Shown: in pieces, positions 53,279 to 62,912 of the stretch
Position numbering within the stretch: the stretch's first letter is position 1
Layout: every line of letters begins with the position of its first letter
From: Deltaproteobacteria bacterium
Lineage (GTDB): Bacteria; Desulfobacterota; DSM-4660; Desulfatiglandales; Desulfatiglandaceae
NCBI GenBank assembly: GCA_021737785.1
Contig: JAIPDI010000020.1
Coordinates: 26,009-90,008, forward strand
DNA length: 64,000 nucleotides
Direction: 5' to 3'
Position numbers and translations under genes: made by a program
Notes under the pieces: generated by a model
What the model was told of the DNA's origin: nothing
Database searches by the model: none
The model's input: only the letters and a program-made list of their open reading frames with translations

Positions 53279-53442
53279 AAGGGCGTGGCGGAGGAGGATG
53301 GCGGAATATTGAGCACCCTGAAGGGATTGATCGAACAGCGTTCCCTTTGACTTTTTGAAATCGACGCCGAAAAAATCCGCGCGAACCGGACTTCGGTGCT
53401 GCGGAAAACGGGTCATGAGATCTTCGGGAAAGCGAGGGGCAA

Positions 53443-54939
53443 ATGGCCAAGGCCATCATGTTTTTGGGGACCGGGAGCGACGTGGGAAAATCCATCGTCG
53501 CCGCGGCCTTCTGTCGGATCGCCAGGAGACGGGGCTTCAAGGTCGCCCCTTTCAAGGCCCAGAATATGTCCAACAACTCCTTTGTCACCATAGAGGGGGG
53601 GGAGATCGGCCGTGCGCAGGTGGTCCAGGCCGAGGCCGCCGGCCTCCTTCCTTCGGTCCACATGAATCCGATCCTTCTCAAACCGTCTTCCCATATGGGT
53701 TCCCAGGTGATCCTTCAGGGGAAGGTCTTTGGAACCATGGAGGCCCTGAATTATTATGAGTTAAAACCGAGGCTGAGACACGTGGTCATGGAATCCTACC
53801 GCACCCTTTCCCGGGAGTATGATTTGATCGTGATGGAAGGGGCGGGAAGCTGCTGCGAGATGAACCTGAAGCAGAATGACCTGGTAAATTTTTCAATGGC
53901 CCGTGAGGCAAAGGCGCCCTGCGTCTTGATAGGGGATATCGACAGGGGAGGGGTCTTTGCACAGATCATCGGGAGCTTTCATCTGATGAGCCGGAAGGAG
54001 CGGGAGATCACCATCGGATTCCTCATCAACAAATTCCGGGGAGACCCGAGGCTTTTCCTTTCGGGGATGCGATACATCGAGGAGAAGACGGGTAAACCGG
54101 GATTCGGCCTGATCCCGTTTTATAACGATATCCTCATCGATCCCGAAGACTCGGTGGCGGTCCAGGAGGATCGGCGCACCCTAAAACCGATAGGCCCCAA
54201 GACGGTGAATATCGCCGTACTCAAGCTGCGTGCCATCTCCAATTTCACCGATATGGAAGGGCTTGAAAGAGAAAAGGATGTCATCGTCAATTACCTTTTC
54301 AGACCCCAGGACCTCTCCCCGGAATATGACTGCCTCATCCTTCCGGGGACCAAGAATACCATGGAAGACGCGGCCTGGCTGGCCCGATCCGGGTGGAAAA
54401 GGGAAATCAAGAGATTTGTAGAGGGCGGAGGGCGGGTCTTGGGGATCTGCGGGGGATATCAGCTCTTGGGTGAGGCCGTAAGGGATCCCTTTGGCGTGGA
54501 ATCGGACCTGAAGGTGATCCGGGGCCTCGGTATCCTTCCCGTGGAAACCCTCCTTGAAGGGGAAAAGGTGGTGAGAAAGGTGACCGGAACCTCTTTGACT
54601 ACCGGGAAAAGGGTCGGCGGCTATGAGATCCACATGGGGAGAACCCGAATCCTGAAAAAGACCGGGGGGCCCTTGTTGCGGATACACGAACCTGGAAAAC
54701 GCCGGGTCTGGGAAGACGGATGGACCTTGAATGACGGGCATATTGCCGGGACCTATGTCCACGGCATCCTGGATTCACCGGGATTCAGGGGGGACTTCCT
54801 CAATCAAATCAGGCGGGCCAAAGCCCTGAAAGAAAGATCCCCCGGGCCGGGGAGGCTGGCCCGGTTTCACCAGTATGACAGGCTTGCCGATCATTTTGAA
54901 TCCCACTGTGATGTGGAAGGGATCCTGGCACGCCTGTGA
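53443..54939 (+). CDS. cbiP: Cobyric acid synthase CbiP
   Basis: 498 residues. 'MFLGTGSDVGKSIVAAAFCRI' P-loop, 'PFKAQNMSNNSFVT', 'ILLKPSSHMGSQVILQG' and a C-terminal amidotransferase with C336 in 'GICGGYQLLG' are CbiP signatures. Performs the four amidations at b, d, e and g of adenosylcobyrinate diamide. GCGAGGGG precedes ATG 53443. Confidence 0.95.
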   Translation: MAKAIMFLGTGSDVGKSIVAAAFCRIARRRGFKVAPFKAQNMSNNSFVTIEGGEIGRAQVVQAEAAGLLPSVHMNPILLKPSSHMGSQVILQGKVFGTMEALNYYELKPRLRHVVMESYRTLSREYDLIVMEGAGSCCEMNLKQNDLVNFSMAREAKAPCVLIGDIDRGGVFAQIIGSFHLMSRKEREITIGFLINKFRGDPRLFLSGMRYIEEKTGKPGFGLIPFYNDILIDPEDSVAVQEDRRTLKPIGPKTVNIAVLKLRAISNFTDMEGLEREKDVIVNYLFRPQDLSPEYDCLILPGTKNTMEDAAWLARSGWKREIKRFVEGGGRVLGICGGYQLLGEAVRDPFGVESDLKVIRGLGILPVETLLEGEKVVRKVTGTSLTTGKRVGGYEIHMGRTRILKKTGGPLLRIHEPGKRRVWEDGWTLNDGHIAGTYVHGILDSPGFRGDFLNQIRRAKALKERSPGPGRLARFHQYDRLADHFESHCDVEGILARL

Positions 54940-55105
54940 AGATTTTCGACCTGGTGTATGGCAGGCGTCCGCAGCGACGCCGGCAGAGGCGCTCCCAAAG
55001 GGGCTCAAGGGGCCTTGTTGTGGGGGATTCCGGGTTCCCCGGACCCTTGCCGAAATCGTCCGCTATGGGACCGGATAGGGAGATCCGGATGAAGGGACAG
55101 GTGCC

Positions 55106-56014
55106 ATGAAACGTGTTCAATGCATTCGTTTGATTCAGGAAATTTTCATTGCCGCAGTGTTTGTATTCTCAACCCCCTGCACGCTGCTGGCGGATCAGGA
55201 TCACAGTGGGGATACTTCCCGGCCCATCCCTCAAAGAGTAATTTCGCTGGGGCAGACCATCACTGAAAGGATCTATCTGCTGGGCGCCGGAGACAGACTG
55301 GTTGCAAACACCATCTACTGCGTGGAGCCCGAGGATGCCAAATACAAGGAAAAAATCGGCACCCTCCTCCAGGCCAACCTGGAAAAGATCATCAGCCTCA
55401 AGCCCGACCTGGTGATTGCCAGCAACCTGGCGAGGCAAAAACAATTGACAAAACTAAAGGCCCTGGGAATACGCGTGGTTCAATTCTCTTACCCCAAAAG
55501 CTTTGAGCAAATGTGCCGGCAGTTTATTGAATTGGGAGAAATCCTTGGACAGAGGAAAACCGCAGAAGAGGTCGTCCAGAATGCCAGGAAAAGGGTGGCA
55601 GCGATCCGCATGAAACTGGAGGACTTGCCCAAGAAAACGGTCTTTATGCAGCTGGGTATCAAGCCGCTTCATGCGGTGACAAATAAATCGTTTTTAAACG
55701 ATTACATCGAATTCGGCGGAGGGATAAATGTCGCCCTGAATGAGGGGAGGGGGACCTACAGCAGGGAAAAGGTCCTGAGCGTAAACCCGGAAGTGATCAT
55801 TGTCGCCACAATGGGTTCCAGCGAAGGTGAAGCCGGAAAACGAGAGAAAGAAAGGTGGATGACCTATCCCTCTATTGCCGCGGTAAAGAACCAAAACGTA
55901 TACGTTGTCGATCCGGACAAGCTTTGCAGCCCCACTCCCGTCACATTTGTGGAGGCCTTAAGAGAGATCGCAGGGCTGATACATCCTGATCTTGGCCATG
56001 GTGATGTGAAATGA
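55106..56014 (+). CDS. btuF: Periplasmic corrinoid-binding protein BtuF
   Basis: 302 residues with a signal peptide (hydrophobic core to about 25, then LADQ). 'RVISLGQTITERIYLLGAGDRLV', 'KPDLVIASNLARQKQL' and 'VNPEVIIVATMGS' follow the BtuF/FhuD class III binding-protein pattern. Overlaps btuC by 4 bp. Could in principle carry another ligand such as an iron siderophore, but the B12 context favours corrinoids. ATG 55106 follows GGGACAGGTGCC. Confidence 0.85.
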   Translation: MKRVQCIRLIQEIFIAAVFVFSTPCTLLADQDHSGDTSRPIPQRVISLGQTITERIYLLGAGDRLVANTIYCVEPEDAKYKEKIGTLLQANLEKIISLKPDLVIASNLARQKQLTKLKALGIRVVQFSYPKSFEQMCRQFIELGEILGQRKTAEEVVQNARKRVAAIRMKLEDLPKKTVFMQLGIKPLHAVTNKSFLNDYIEFGGGINVALNEGRGTYSREKVLSVNPEVIIVATMGSSEGEAGKREKERWMTYPSIAAVKNQNVYVVDPDKLCSPTPVTFVEALREIAGLIHPDLGHGDVK

Positions 56015-57024
56015 TGGATAAGAAGATGGGTCGATGGCTGATGCTTCTCTCAATTGTCGGCGCCTTGTTGTGCGGCATTTGCATTATTTCCCTTTGTTTG
56101 GGCGCCGCAGGGATACCCATAAAAAGAATGCTTCACATCATGCTGGAAGGAAAAGGGTCAGGGGAATACAGCATCCTGTTTGACATTCGTCTGCCCAGGA
56201 TCATCTTGGGGTTTGCCGTGGGAGGTTCATTAAGCCTTGCCGGGGCCATATTGCAGGGGGTTTTCAGGAACCCCCTTGTGGAGCCGTACACCCTGGGGAT
56301 ATCCGGCGGCGCTTCACTGGGCGTATGCATGAATATTGTATTTAGGTGGTATGACGCCATAGGGGTCATTGCGTTTCCCCTCTCCGGCTTTTTGGGCGCC
56401 ATACTGGTTATTATCTTTGTTTACCGCATCAGCATGAGAACGGGGGTGTTGAAGACCCAGGGCATGTTGCTGACAGGCGTGATGATCAGTTTTATCTCTT
56501 CCTCCCTGGTGATGCTCATCATGGCGGTGTCCCGCAGCGAGGAGGACCTTCACAACATCGTGTTCTGGATTATGGGGTCTCTTGACGAACCCAACATGCT
56601 TCTCATAAAAGTCGCTGTCGTCGGCGCGCTTGCGGGGCTCATCGTGTCGTATTTTTTCTGCCTGGACCTGAATGCCCTTGCGCTTGGGGAAGAAGAGGCG
56701 ATCCATCTGGGCATCGATGTGGAGAAGACAAAACGGTTCTTGTTTATCATCGCATCGGTGCTTACGGGTTTAAGCGTGTCCGTCGCAGGCATTATAGGAT
56801 TCGTAGGCCTCATTATCCCCCATTTCATGCGCATGTTTACGGGGCCGGACCATCGTATCCTTCTCGTCACCGTGTTCCTGGCAGGGGCATCGTTTCTGAT
56901 CCTTTGCGATACCATCGCGCGTATTGTCATCGACCCCTTCGAGCTTCCGGTGGGTGTCATTACCGGGATCATCGGGGGCGGGGTTTTTGTGTATGCCCTG
57001 AGTAAAAAGCAGGTTACCTTGTGA
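56011..57024 (+). CDS. btuC: Corrinoid ABC transporter permease BtuC
   Basis: 337 residues, about ten helices, FecCD family. 'DIRLPRIILGFAVGGSLSLAGAILQGVFRNPLVEPYTLGISGGASLG' is spread over the start and 'VSVAGIIGFVGLIIPHFMRM' is the coupling region. ATG at 56011 overlaps btuF; GTG of btuD overlaps its stop. Confidence 0.92.
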   Translation: MMDKKMGRWLMLLSIVGALLCGICIISLCLGAAGIPIKRMLHIMLEGKGSGEYSILFDIRLPRIILGFAVGGSLSLAGAILQGVFRNPLVEPYTLGISGGASLGVCMNIVFRWYDAIGVIAFPLSGFLGAILVIIFVYRISMRTGVLKTQGMLLTGVMISFISSSLVMLIMAVSRSEEDLHNIVFWIMGSLDEPNMLLIKVAVVGALAGLIVSYFFCLDLNALALGEEEAIHLGIDVEKTKRFLFIIASVLTGLSVSVAGIIGFVGLIIPHFMRMFTGPDHRILLVTVFLAGASFLILCDTIARIVIDPFELPVGVITGIIGGGVFVYALSKKQVTL

Positions 57025-57848
57025 ATGATGCGCTCCTTAAGGTGGAGAACCTTTCCTGCGGATATGGAAAGGACCTCATCCTCCGTGATATCACCTTCAT
57101 GGTATCCCCCGGCGAGCTTCTGGGGATCATCGGGCCGAACGGGTGCGGAAAAACAACCTTGCTCCGGGTGATCTCGCGGGTCTTGAAACCCGATCGGGGG
57201 AAAATCTTCATCGAGGGCCAAAATATAGACAGGATGCGTCATAAGGAGATTGCGCAGAAGATCGCCGTGGTCTCGCAAACCCTGGAGTCGACGTCCATGA
57301 CCGTGCAAGAGTATGTGCTCCTTGGAAGAATCCCCCATTACCGGAAATACCAGTTCCTTGAAACGGGTGATGATGATGCGATCACACAAGAATATATGGA
57401 GTTAACGGGCGCGCTCAAATTGAAAGAGACACGGATGTGCGAACTCAGCGGGGGGGAGAGGCAGCTGGCCTCCATAGCGAGGGCCTTGACGCAGGAACCG
57501 ACGTTGCTGCTGCTGGATGAACCGACCGCCCACCTGGATATCACCCATCAGGTGCGTATCCTTGAACTTGTAAAACGGTTGAATCAGGAATTAGGACTGA
57601 CGGTCGTTATGGTACTCCATGACCTGAACCTCGCCAGCGAGTATTCCTCCAGATTGCTCCTTCTCAATAAGGGATCCATTCATAAGATCGGGACACCCGA
57701 AGAGGTGGTGACCTACAGGACCATCGAAGACGTATATGAAACAGTCGTTTTTGTCGACAAAAATCCTCTCTCGGGCAAGCCCTGCATCTTCCTCGCGACA
57801 GAAGAGGACATAAAAAGGGCCGATCGAAACAGGACCGGCCCGGTTTAG
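57021..57848 (+). CDS. btuD: Corrinoid ABC transporter ATPase BtuD
   Basis: 275 residues from GTG 57021. Walker A GPNGCGKTT (38-46), signature LSGGERQ (142-148), Walker B TLLLLDEP (161-168) and H-loop 'MVLHDLN'. Last gene of the B12 region in this direction; an opposite-facing receiver gene follows. Confidence 0.93.
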   Translation: MNDALLKVENLSCGYGKDLILRDITFMVSPGELLGIIGPNGCGKTTLLRVISRVLKPDRGKIFIEGQNIDRMRHKEIAQKIAVVSQTLESTSMTVQEYVLLGRIPHYRKYQFLETGDDDAITQEYMELTGALKLKETRMCELSGGERQLASIARALTQEPTLLLLDEPTAHLDITHQVRILELVKRLNQELGLTVVMVLHDLNLASEYSSRLLLLNKGSIHKIGTPEEVVTYRTIEDVYETVVFVDKNPLSGKPCIFLATEEDIKRADRNRTGPV

Positions 57849-57961
57849 TGCGGTCGCTCGGATATCCCATATCAGAGCGTTGGGATCATTGGGAGACGGT
57901 TGGATCCTATCATTGCCAAGGTTGTCAACCGGAACGACGGAAAGACATCGCCCGTTTCCCC

Positions 57962-58450
57962 TCAGCTCTTCATTTCCGCTATGAATTCCTTGAGGAATTG
58001 ATCTTTTTCTTTCCAGTCGGGTCCGAAGTGATGGTCAAAAAAATCTCCGGGTTTGTGGAAGAGCCGCCGCCATCCGGACTGGCCCCCTGACACGACCACC
58101 TCTTCGAGAAACGATTTCAGTTCCGAGACCTTTTCCTTGGGAAGGAGAAAAAGGGCGCCCAATTTGATGGACTTCTTGATGGTTTCCGGACTCAAGGCGT
58201 GGGCCGTGAGCATCACGGTGGGAAATCCTTTGGCCACGGAGATCTTCAATAGATCGAATCCGTTGACGCCCATGATATCCAGGACCACGATGTCATAGGT
58301 GTAGCTCTGGAGATACTGGCGGGCCCGTTCGTAATCCGTCGCCTTGTGCGTAATGCACATATCCAGTTCCTCTGCGACGGTTTCGAGGATATCGGGCTCG
58401 TCATCCACCAACAGGACAACCTTGTCTTTCAAGGGGCTTTCCGAACTCAT
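57962..58450 (-). CDS. Single receiver-domain response regulator
   Basis: 162 residues on the minus strand. Receiver with 'LLVDDEPDI', phospho-acceptor Asp in 'IVVLDIMGVNG', Thr in 'VMLTAHA' and Lys in 'LLPKEKV'. About 40 residues follow without a known output domain ('GDFFDHHFGPDWKEKD' is unusual and His/Asp rich). No kinase is adjacent. Convergent with the btu operon. Confidence 0.88.
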   Translation of the reverse strand: MSSESPLKDKVVLLVDDEPDILETVAEELDMCITHKATDYERARQYLQSYTYDIVVLDIMGVNGFDLLKISVAKGFPTVMLTAHALSPETIKKSIKLGALFLLPKEKVSELKSFLEEVVVSGGQSGWRRLFHKPGDFFDHHFGPDWKEKDQFLKEFIAEMKS

Positions 58451-58974
58451 GTGTCTCTCCGCTCCTGTGGTTGAGTTATGCCGACTTTGTGCATTTTAGC
58501 ACAAACCCGGCCTTCGGTCAAAGGAGAATCGTAACCGGTGATCCGCCTTGCGTTCCTCCAGTTTTTTCTACCTTTCAAGAAGTCACCGGGTGCCCGGCGC
58601 CCGACATCACAAAGGACTTCCATCTCTCGGCCCCGGACAAGATTTCCGACAAAATGCCTTGCACAATTACCCTTCCGTCATTCCGGCACGGTTTTGGCCG
58701 GAATCCAGAAATACGCAGGAGGGGATTCCGGCTAAGGGCATGCCGGAATGACAGCACAGCACAAGGCGTTTTTGGTTTAGGGCATCCGCATTAGATAGCG
58801 TGGTTTATTCAGCCGGCATTCTATTTCTAAGATGATTAGTGGCCTGGGTGGTCAAATGAGCATCCGGTCAACCGGAAAGGGCGCGTTTTTTGACCGACAT
58901 TTTAAGGTTTTGGACAATTTGAAATCGGAACTTTCAATTTGACACGAATCCCGATTCCATGGTATCTGTAATCC
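58451..58974. repeat. Gap with GTCATTCCGGC palindromic repeats
   Basis: 58677-58709 and 58723-58752 hold the dispersed element GTCATTCCGGC...GCCGGAATCCAG in opposite orientations, giving a large cruciform-able structure. A related pair lies at 61083-61156. Otherwise no gene is supported in this 524-base gap. Confidence 0.7.
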
Positions 58975-60168
58975 ATGATCTTTAGAACCCTCTCAAAGCG
59001 ATTAAAACAACTCGCCGGCCCTTTTCCTGTGGTCTTTGTCACCGGACCCCGGCAGTCTGGAAAAACAACCCTGGCCCGGGCCACGTTCCCCCAATTTCAT
59101 TATATTTCGTTGGAGGATATGCAAAACCGGGAAGAGGCTGTTGAAGACCCAAGGGGATTCCTCCGTCGGCTGGAAGGAAGAGGAGCCATACTGGACGAAA
59201 TCCAGAGGACGCCGGACCTCTTCTCTTATCTCCAGGGCTTTGTAGACGAATCCCGCGGAGGCCCCCTCGTCCTTACCGGTTCCCAGCACTTTCTCCTGTC
59301 AGAGAAGATCAGCCAGTCCCTTGCCGGCAGGGTCGCGATTTTGGAATTGCTCCCCTTTTCCCTTGCCGAGCTGTGCAGCCGGGAGGCCCTCACCCCGGAT
59401 ACCTTTATTGAGCCCGGGCATCACGTCCTCGATTACCCAGGGCTTGCTTTATACGAAACCCTGTTCAGGGGATTCTTCCCGCGCATTCATGACCAAGACC
59501 TGGATGCCGCCGTGTGGCTGGACGGTTATGTTCGGACCTATGTGGAGCGGGATGTTCACCATGTGGCGGGAATCGGCGACATGGATGCCTTCACCCGGTT
59601 TGTGGGTCTGTGTGCAGGTCGGGTGGGTTCCCTTCTGAACGCGTCTTCTCTGGGCGCGGATGCCGGAGTCACCCATGTCACGGCCAGGAGATGGCTTTCC
59701 ATCCTTCGGGCCAGCTATATCCTTTACCAGCTCCCGCCGCATCATCAGAACTTCTCTAAACGGCTCATCAAGAGTCCCAAACTCTATTTCGTGGATACCG
59801 GACTTTTGTGCCATGTATTGGGGATTCGGAAAGCTGAGGATCTACGTAACCACCCGTTGCGAGGCGCTATTTTTGAGAATTTCGCTATAAATGAGGTTCA
59901 GAAGGTCTTTCTCCACAACGGGGAAAGACCGCCTCTCTATTTTTGGCGCGATCATCGGGGTCTCGAAGTGGACCTTCTCATTGATCTCGGGACCCGCCGA
60001 ATTCCGGTGGAGATCAAATCCGGGGAGACCGTGGCTGCAGACTTCTTTGATGGCCTGGATCAATACATCCAGCTCTCCCATGACCCTGGAGGAATGCTTA
60101 TATACGCGGGACGGGAAACCTACCGGCGGAGGAACCACGCAGTACGTCCGTGGTGGACATGTTCCTGA
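58975..60168 (+). CDS. AAA_14/DUF4143 ATPase
   Basis: 397 residues. N-terminal P-loop 'VVFVTGPRQSGKTTLAR', 'GAILDEIQRTPDLFSYLQGFVD' and 'LVLTGSQHFLL', then a DUF4143 C-terminal domain with 'FVDTGLLCHVLGI' and 'FENFAINEV'. A very common family of unknown role, often mobile, sometimes linked to toxin or defence loci. Complete. Precedes accessory genes. Confidence 0.93.
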   Translation: MIFRTLSKRLKQLAGPFPVVFVTGPRQSGKTTLARATFPQFHYISLEDMQNREEAVEDPRGFLRRLEGRGAILDEIQRTPDLFSYLQGFVDESRGGPLVLTGSQHFLLSEKISQSLAGRVAILELLPFSLAELCSREALTPDTFIEPGHHVLDYPGLALYETLFRGFFPRIHDQDLDAAVWLDGYVRTYVERDVHHVAGIGDMDAFTRFVGLCAGRVGSLLNASSLGADAGVTHVTARRWLSILRASYILYQLPPHHQNFSKRLIKSPKLYFVDTGLLCHVLGIRKAEDLRNHPLRGAIFENFAINEVQKVFLHNGERPPLYFWRDHRGLEVDLLIDLGTRRIPVEIKSGETVAADFFDGLDQYIQLSHDPGGMLIYAGRETYRRRNHAVRPWWTCS

Positions 60169-60314
60169 ACAGGCTTGTGGACAGGGTCTGAAGGAGTTTA
60201 CATGCGGTAATGCGGCGGCCCGGACCCGGTTCCGTTTGTTCATCCGCCCCCCACATCCTTGGATCAGAGGATGTCCTCTAAATCAACTGCTGTCTTCTAC
60301 GATCGGGGGGTGGG

Positions 60315-60830
60315 TTATTTCGAATGCCGTGCCAGCAGCCACATGGTGGAACGTTCAATCAGGACAAGCGCTGCGGTCACACCGAGGGCCAGGGCAAAAA
60401 GGATCAAGTTGCTCTCGTCCGCCACCCGGAATGCAAAGATGAGAGATGTGCTCACCGCCGGAGGGTGTACCGCATCGAGGAGAATCATGAGCAGGATAGC
60501 GGCAACCATCGCCACCCCTCCGGATATATATCCCGGACCCAGTATTTGATACATCAGCAGTCCCAGTAATGCTGCGCACAGATGCGAAAGCACCAGCGAG
60601 CGAACGGCATTCGTGCCGTGCATCGGGTCGAGATAGATCAGAAATGAACTCGATGCAAGGGAAGAAAAAAGGAGGCGCTGTCTGTTCAGGATCTCCACAA
60701 AAAAAAGCACGGCAAGAACGGTCAGGGTAGGCAGAATCACCAGGAGTAACTCTTCTTTGAAACCGAATCTTCGCCTCGCATAACGGTCGGCCCCCGCGAC
60801 GGGCTTCAGACTTTCACGTTTTTTCAGCAC
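60315..60830 (-). CDS. HPP-family membrane protein
   Basis: 171 residues on the minus strand with about four helices and the HPP motif in 'LDAVHPPAVSTSL' (a histidine-proline-proline in the third helix region), the mark of the HPP family. Some members transport nitrite in chloroplasts; bacterial role unknown. Start chosen at the ATG on the right end at 60830. Confidence 0.85.
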   Translation of the reverse strand: MLKKRESLKPVAGADRYARRRFGFKEELLLVILPTLTVLAVLFFVEILNRQRLLFSSLASSSFLIYLDPMHGTNAVRSLVLSHLCAALLGLLMYQILGPGYISGGVAMVAAILLMILLDAVHPPAVSTSLIFAFRVADESNLILFALALGVTAALVLIERSTMWLLARHSK

Positions 60831-61082
60831 CGTTTCTTTATCGATTGATTCCTGCCTTTCGAGGATGCAAAAGGAGATCGGCGATCAGTGTCATGGACAC
60901 GGATGGATTCCTTTCTCTACTGTTTCCTCCCCGTCCTTCATATCATGCGGTTCCTGATCTTCTTGTATAAAAACGGGTGCCGGGCGGCCATAGGGGCATT
61001 CCTGTATTTCTCTGTGAAAAAGGCGGTATTTCGTTGTCTTAGTTCGGACAAAGGTAACATCTCAATAACTGGGGGTAACCGG

Positions 61083-61156
61083 TCTGGATTCCGGCCTTCG
61101 TAAGAATGACAAAACAACCCACCCCCCCGTCATTCCGGCAAAGGCCGGAATCCAGG
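61083..61156. repeat. Inverted pair of GTCATTCCGGC elements
   Basis: One copy reads TCTGGATTCCGGCC...AATGAC at 61083-61110 (inverted) and the second GTCATTCCGGCAAAGGCCGG...TCCAGG at 61129-61156. They are the same element as at 58677-58752. They flank a C-rich spacer and abut the gene fragment at 61189. Confidence 0.8.
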
Positions 61157-61188
61157 AAGTCTGTGGAGAAAGTATTCACCCCGGTTTA

Positions 61189-61407
61189 TTGAGAAGATAC
61201 GGACAAAGCTTTGCAGATATTCGGCGATACCCGCCAGGAACCCACTATGGCATACTCCTCCTAAGACCCGAGAGCGAAGGAATTCCACAGATGAAACAAC
61301 TGGTTCAGGAAGTTTTGAAATCGGGCATGTTGGAGCGTTTGACAGGGTGTATCGGTGTAGCAACTCCCGGAAAGCTGAGAATAAGGCGGCCGAAAATTGT
61401 TGAGTGA
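61189..61407 (+). pseudogene. Fragment of a DUF5615-like toxin protein
   Basis: 72 residues with 'SFADIRRYPPGTHYGILLLRPESEG', resembling the C-terminal part of DUF5615 PIN-like toxins ('D..RRYPPGTHAGIIVLR'). The N-terminal catalytic part is missing, being replaced by the repeat element, so it is a remnant. The family match is from pattern memory and therefore tentative. Confidence 0.5.
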
Positions 61408-61499
61408 GATCCCGAAAACACGGGAACTGTAAGAATCTGACTACGAAGCGCTTTAAAAGCCCCTCGACTTCAGGTGAATGCATGCCCCCTACCGAGACA

Positions 61500-61824
61500 T
61501 GATTTTTCTTGACTTATGCTCATTTCGCAATAAGATGGCCAATATTTAATCCATCAGCTATCAACCGAGTGTCCTGGCTTTCAGCTTTGACCTTTCAGCT
61601 TTGAGCTTTAACCTTTCGCCTTTGCGCTTTCAGCTTTCAGCTTATGAACCATCCTCTCAAATATCCCATACCCCGCTCCTGACAGGTACTTTTTCCTGTC
61701 GGGAGCAAAAACCTTCAGCCTAGATCCGAAGATTTCCCTTTCACAACCTTACAAACAGAACGATGCTAATCCCGAGTTGGGATATTCTTTGTCAAAACCC
61801 GGCATCTGACTTCGGAGTCTGATC
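61500..61824. repeat. Gap with CTTTCAG word repeats
   Basis: 61576-61643 is a degenerate run of CAGCTTTGACCTTTCAGCTT-type words, reverse-complement partner of the GAAAGCTCAAAGCTGAAAG block near 3750. CCTGACAGG...CCTGTCAGG-like short pairs follow near 61680-61700. No gene. Confidence 0.6.
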
Positions 61825-62181
61825 ATGGCAAAACACAGCCATTTACCCAAATACAATGAATTTCTGAATCCATTATTTCAGGCCCTTCATGACCAAATAG
61901 CGGTCAACAGCGGACCTGACCGCTTTTCAACCATATTTATTCACTATGCAAGATTTGACACCCAACGCCCATTTGGAAGCAACGAAATGGCAGTCATCGT
62001 ACCTGAGAAAGAAGACCAAGCGCTTATCCATCATAGGTTATTTTCTGAAATCGAATTGGGAATTATAAAAGATTCAACCAGGGCAGAGTTACTGTCCATA
62101 ATAAAGAAAATGATCGACAGGCATTCTATTGATGCCGTAATCCTCGATTGTACTGAATTGCCTTTAATTAATCCAGGGTAA
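61825..62181 (+). pseudogene. Chimeric remnant: Mrr-N-like start joined to Asp/Glu racemase-like end
   Basis: 118 residues. The first about 22 ('HSHLPKYNEFLNPLFQALHD') resemble the N-terminal winged helix of Mrr-type restriction proteins. From about residue 55 ('EMAVIVPEKEDQALIHHRLFSEIELGII') to 'DAVILDCTELPLINPG' it resembles the C-terminal half of aspartate/glutamate racemase (usual GCTELPL, here DCTELPL). Both halves are partial, so this looks like a recombination scar with an open frame. Both matches are by eye. Confidence 0.4.
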
Positions 62182-62583
62182 ACCCCCGGCTGTGCCGGGG
62201 GACTCCCAAAGTTTGACGGTTCCGGGAATATACCGCTGTCGTTCCATAGAGGTAGAACGCCGGGCTATTCAGTTGAGCAGACACCTATCGCCAAAAAGGG
62301 GCGCAGGGCAGCGGTTCCACTCAGTACATATAGCCTCTGTTTAGGAGGAACGGAAACCTGAGAAACCAAAGCCCGGATTATGTAGGTTCTGGGTTTTGTT
62401 TTTGACGATTTACACTTAATCAAGACGAATTCGGAATTCCTTTTTTAAATACAACAGCAATCCATGCCGAAAGTATCGTAAGTTACTGTATTGGAGAAGA
62501 GACTTAACAACTTGCTGCACCAGATTCGGGTCAACAAAGCGGCCCTCACTGGTGAGCAATACGTTGGGCATAAGGAGTCTATC
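62182..62583. other. Structured non-coding stretch, possible IS200/IS605-type end remnant
   Basis: CCCCCGGCTGTGCCGGGGG (62185-62203) is a perfect hairpin right after the chimeric frame, of the type found at the ends of IS200/IS605 elements. Between 62220 and 62400 further G/C-rich paired-looking words occur (CCGGGCTATTCAG, GCGCAGGGCAGCGGTTCCAC, GGAGGAACGGAAACC). No transposase is present. From 62440 to 62583 nothing is seen besides the ribosome-binding site of the next gene. Confidence 0.35.
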
Positions 62584-62889
62584 ATGATTACTATCAGAAT
62601 TGGTGAATCTGAAAGGGAAATCGGCGATGCAGACGAAAGTTGGATAAATCAGCAAATTAATCAGCGCCGGGCGGATGGCTTATCGGTTTGTGTAAGAGTA
62701 ATCGTTAAAGAAGGCGACTTGGATATGATTTTATCGACTCCAACGTGCAGTTCCAGCGGAGGCGGCGGCAGACCTCCACGACCTCGCGAAAAGAATGTGT
62801 TCAATCTTTGGAATCAACGGGGATTAAATGAAACAAATTTTACTGGAGGGAACTTAGTCGCTTTTCTGAAGCAGCTAAAAAATTTGTGA
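62584..62889 (+). CDS. Small protein upstream of TIR gene, candidate defence partner
   Basis: 101 residues from ATG 62584 with AAGGAG (62572-62577) ahead; a longer upstream frame has no site. Strand-rich first half ('MITIRIGESEREIGDADESW'), central 'CSSSGGGGRPPRPREK' linker and a C-terminal helix. No family recognised. The TIR gene follows in 23 bases, so the two are probably co-expressed. The region is visibly more AT-rich than the B12 genes, hinting at transfer. Confidence 0.65.
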   Translation: MITIRIGESEREIGDADESWINQQINQRRADGLSVCVRVIVKEGDLDMILSTPTCSSSGGGGRPPRPREKNVFNLWNQRGLNETNFTGGNLVAFLKQLKNL

Positions 62890-62912
62890 TTAATTCAAAA
62901 GGAAAAAATATA

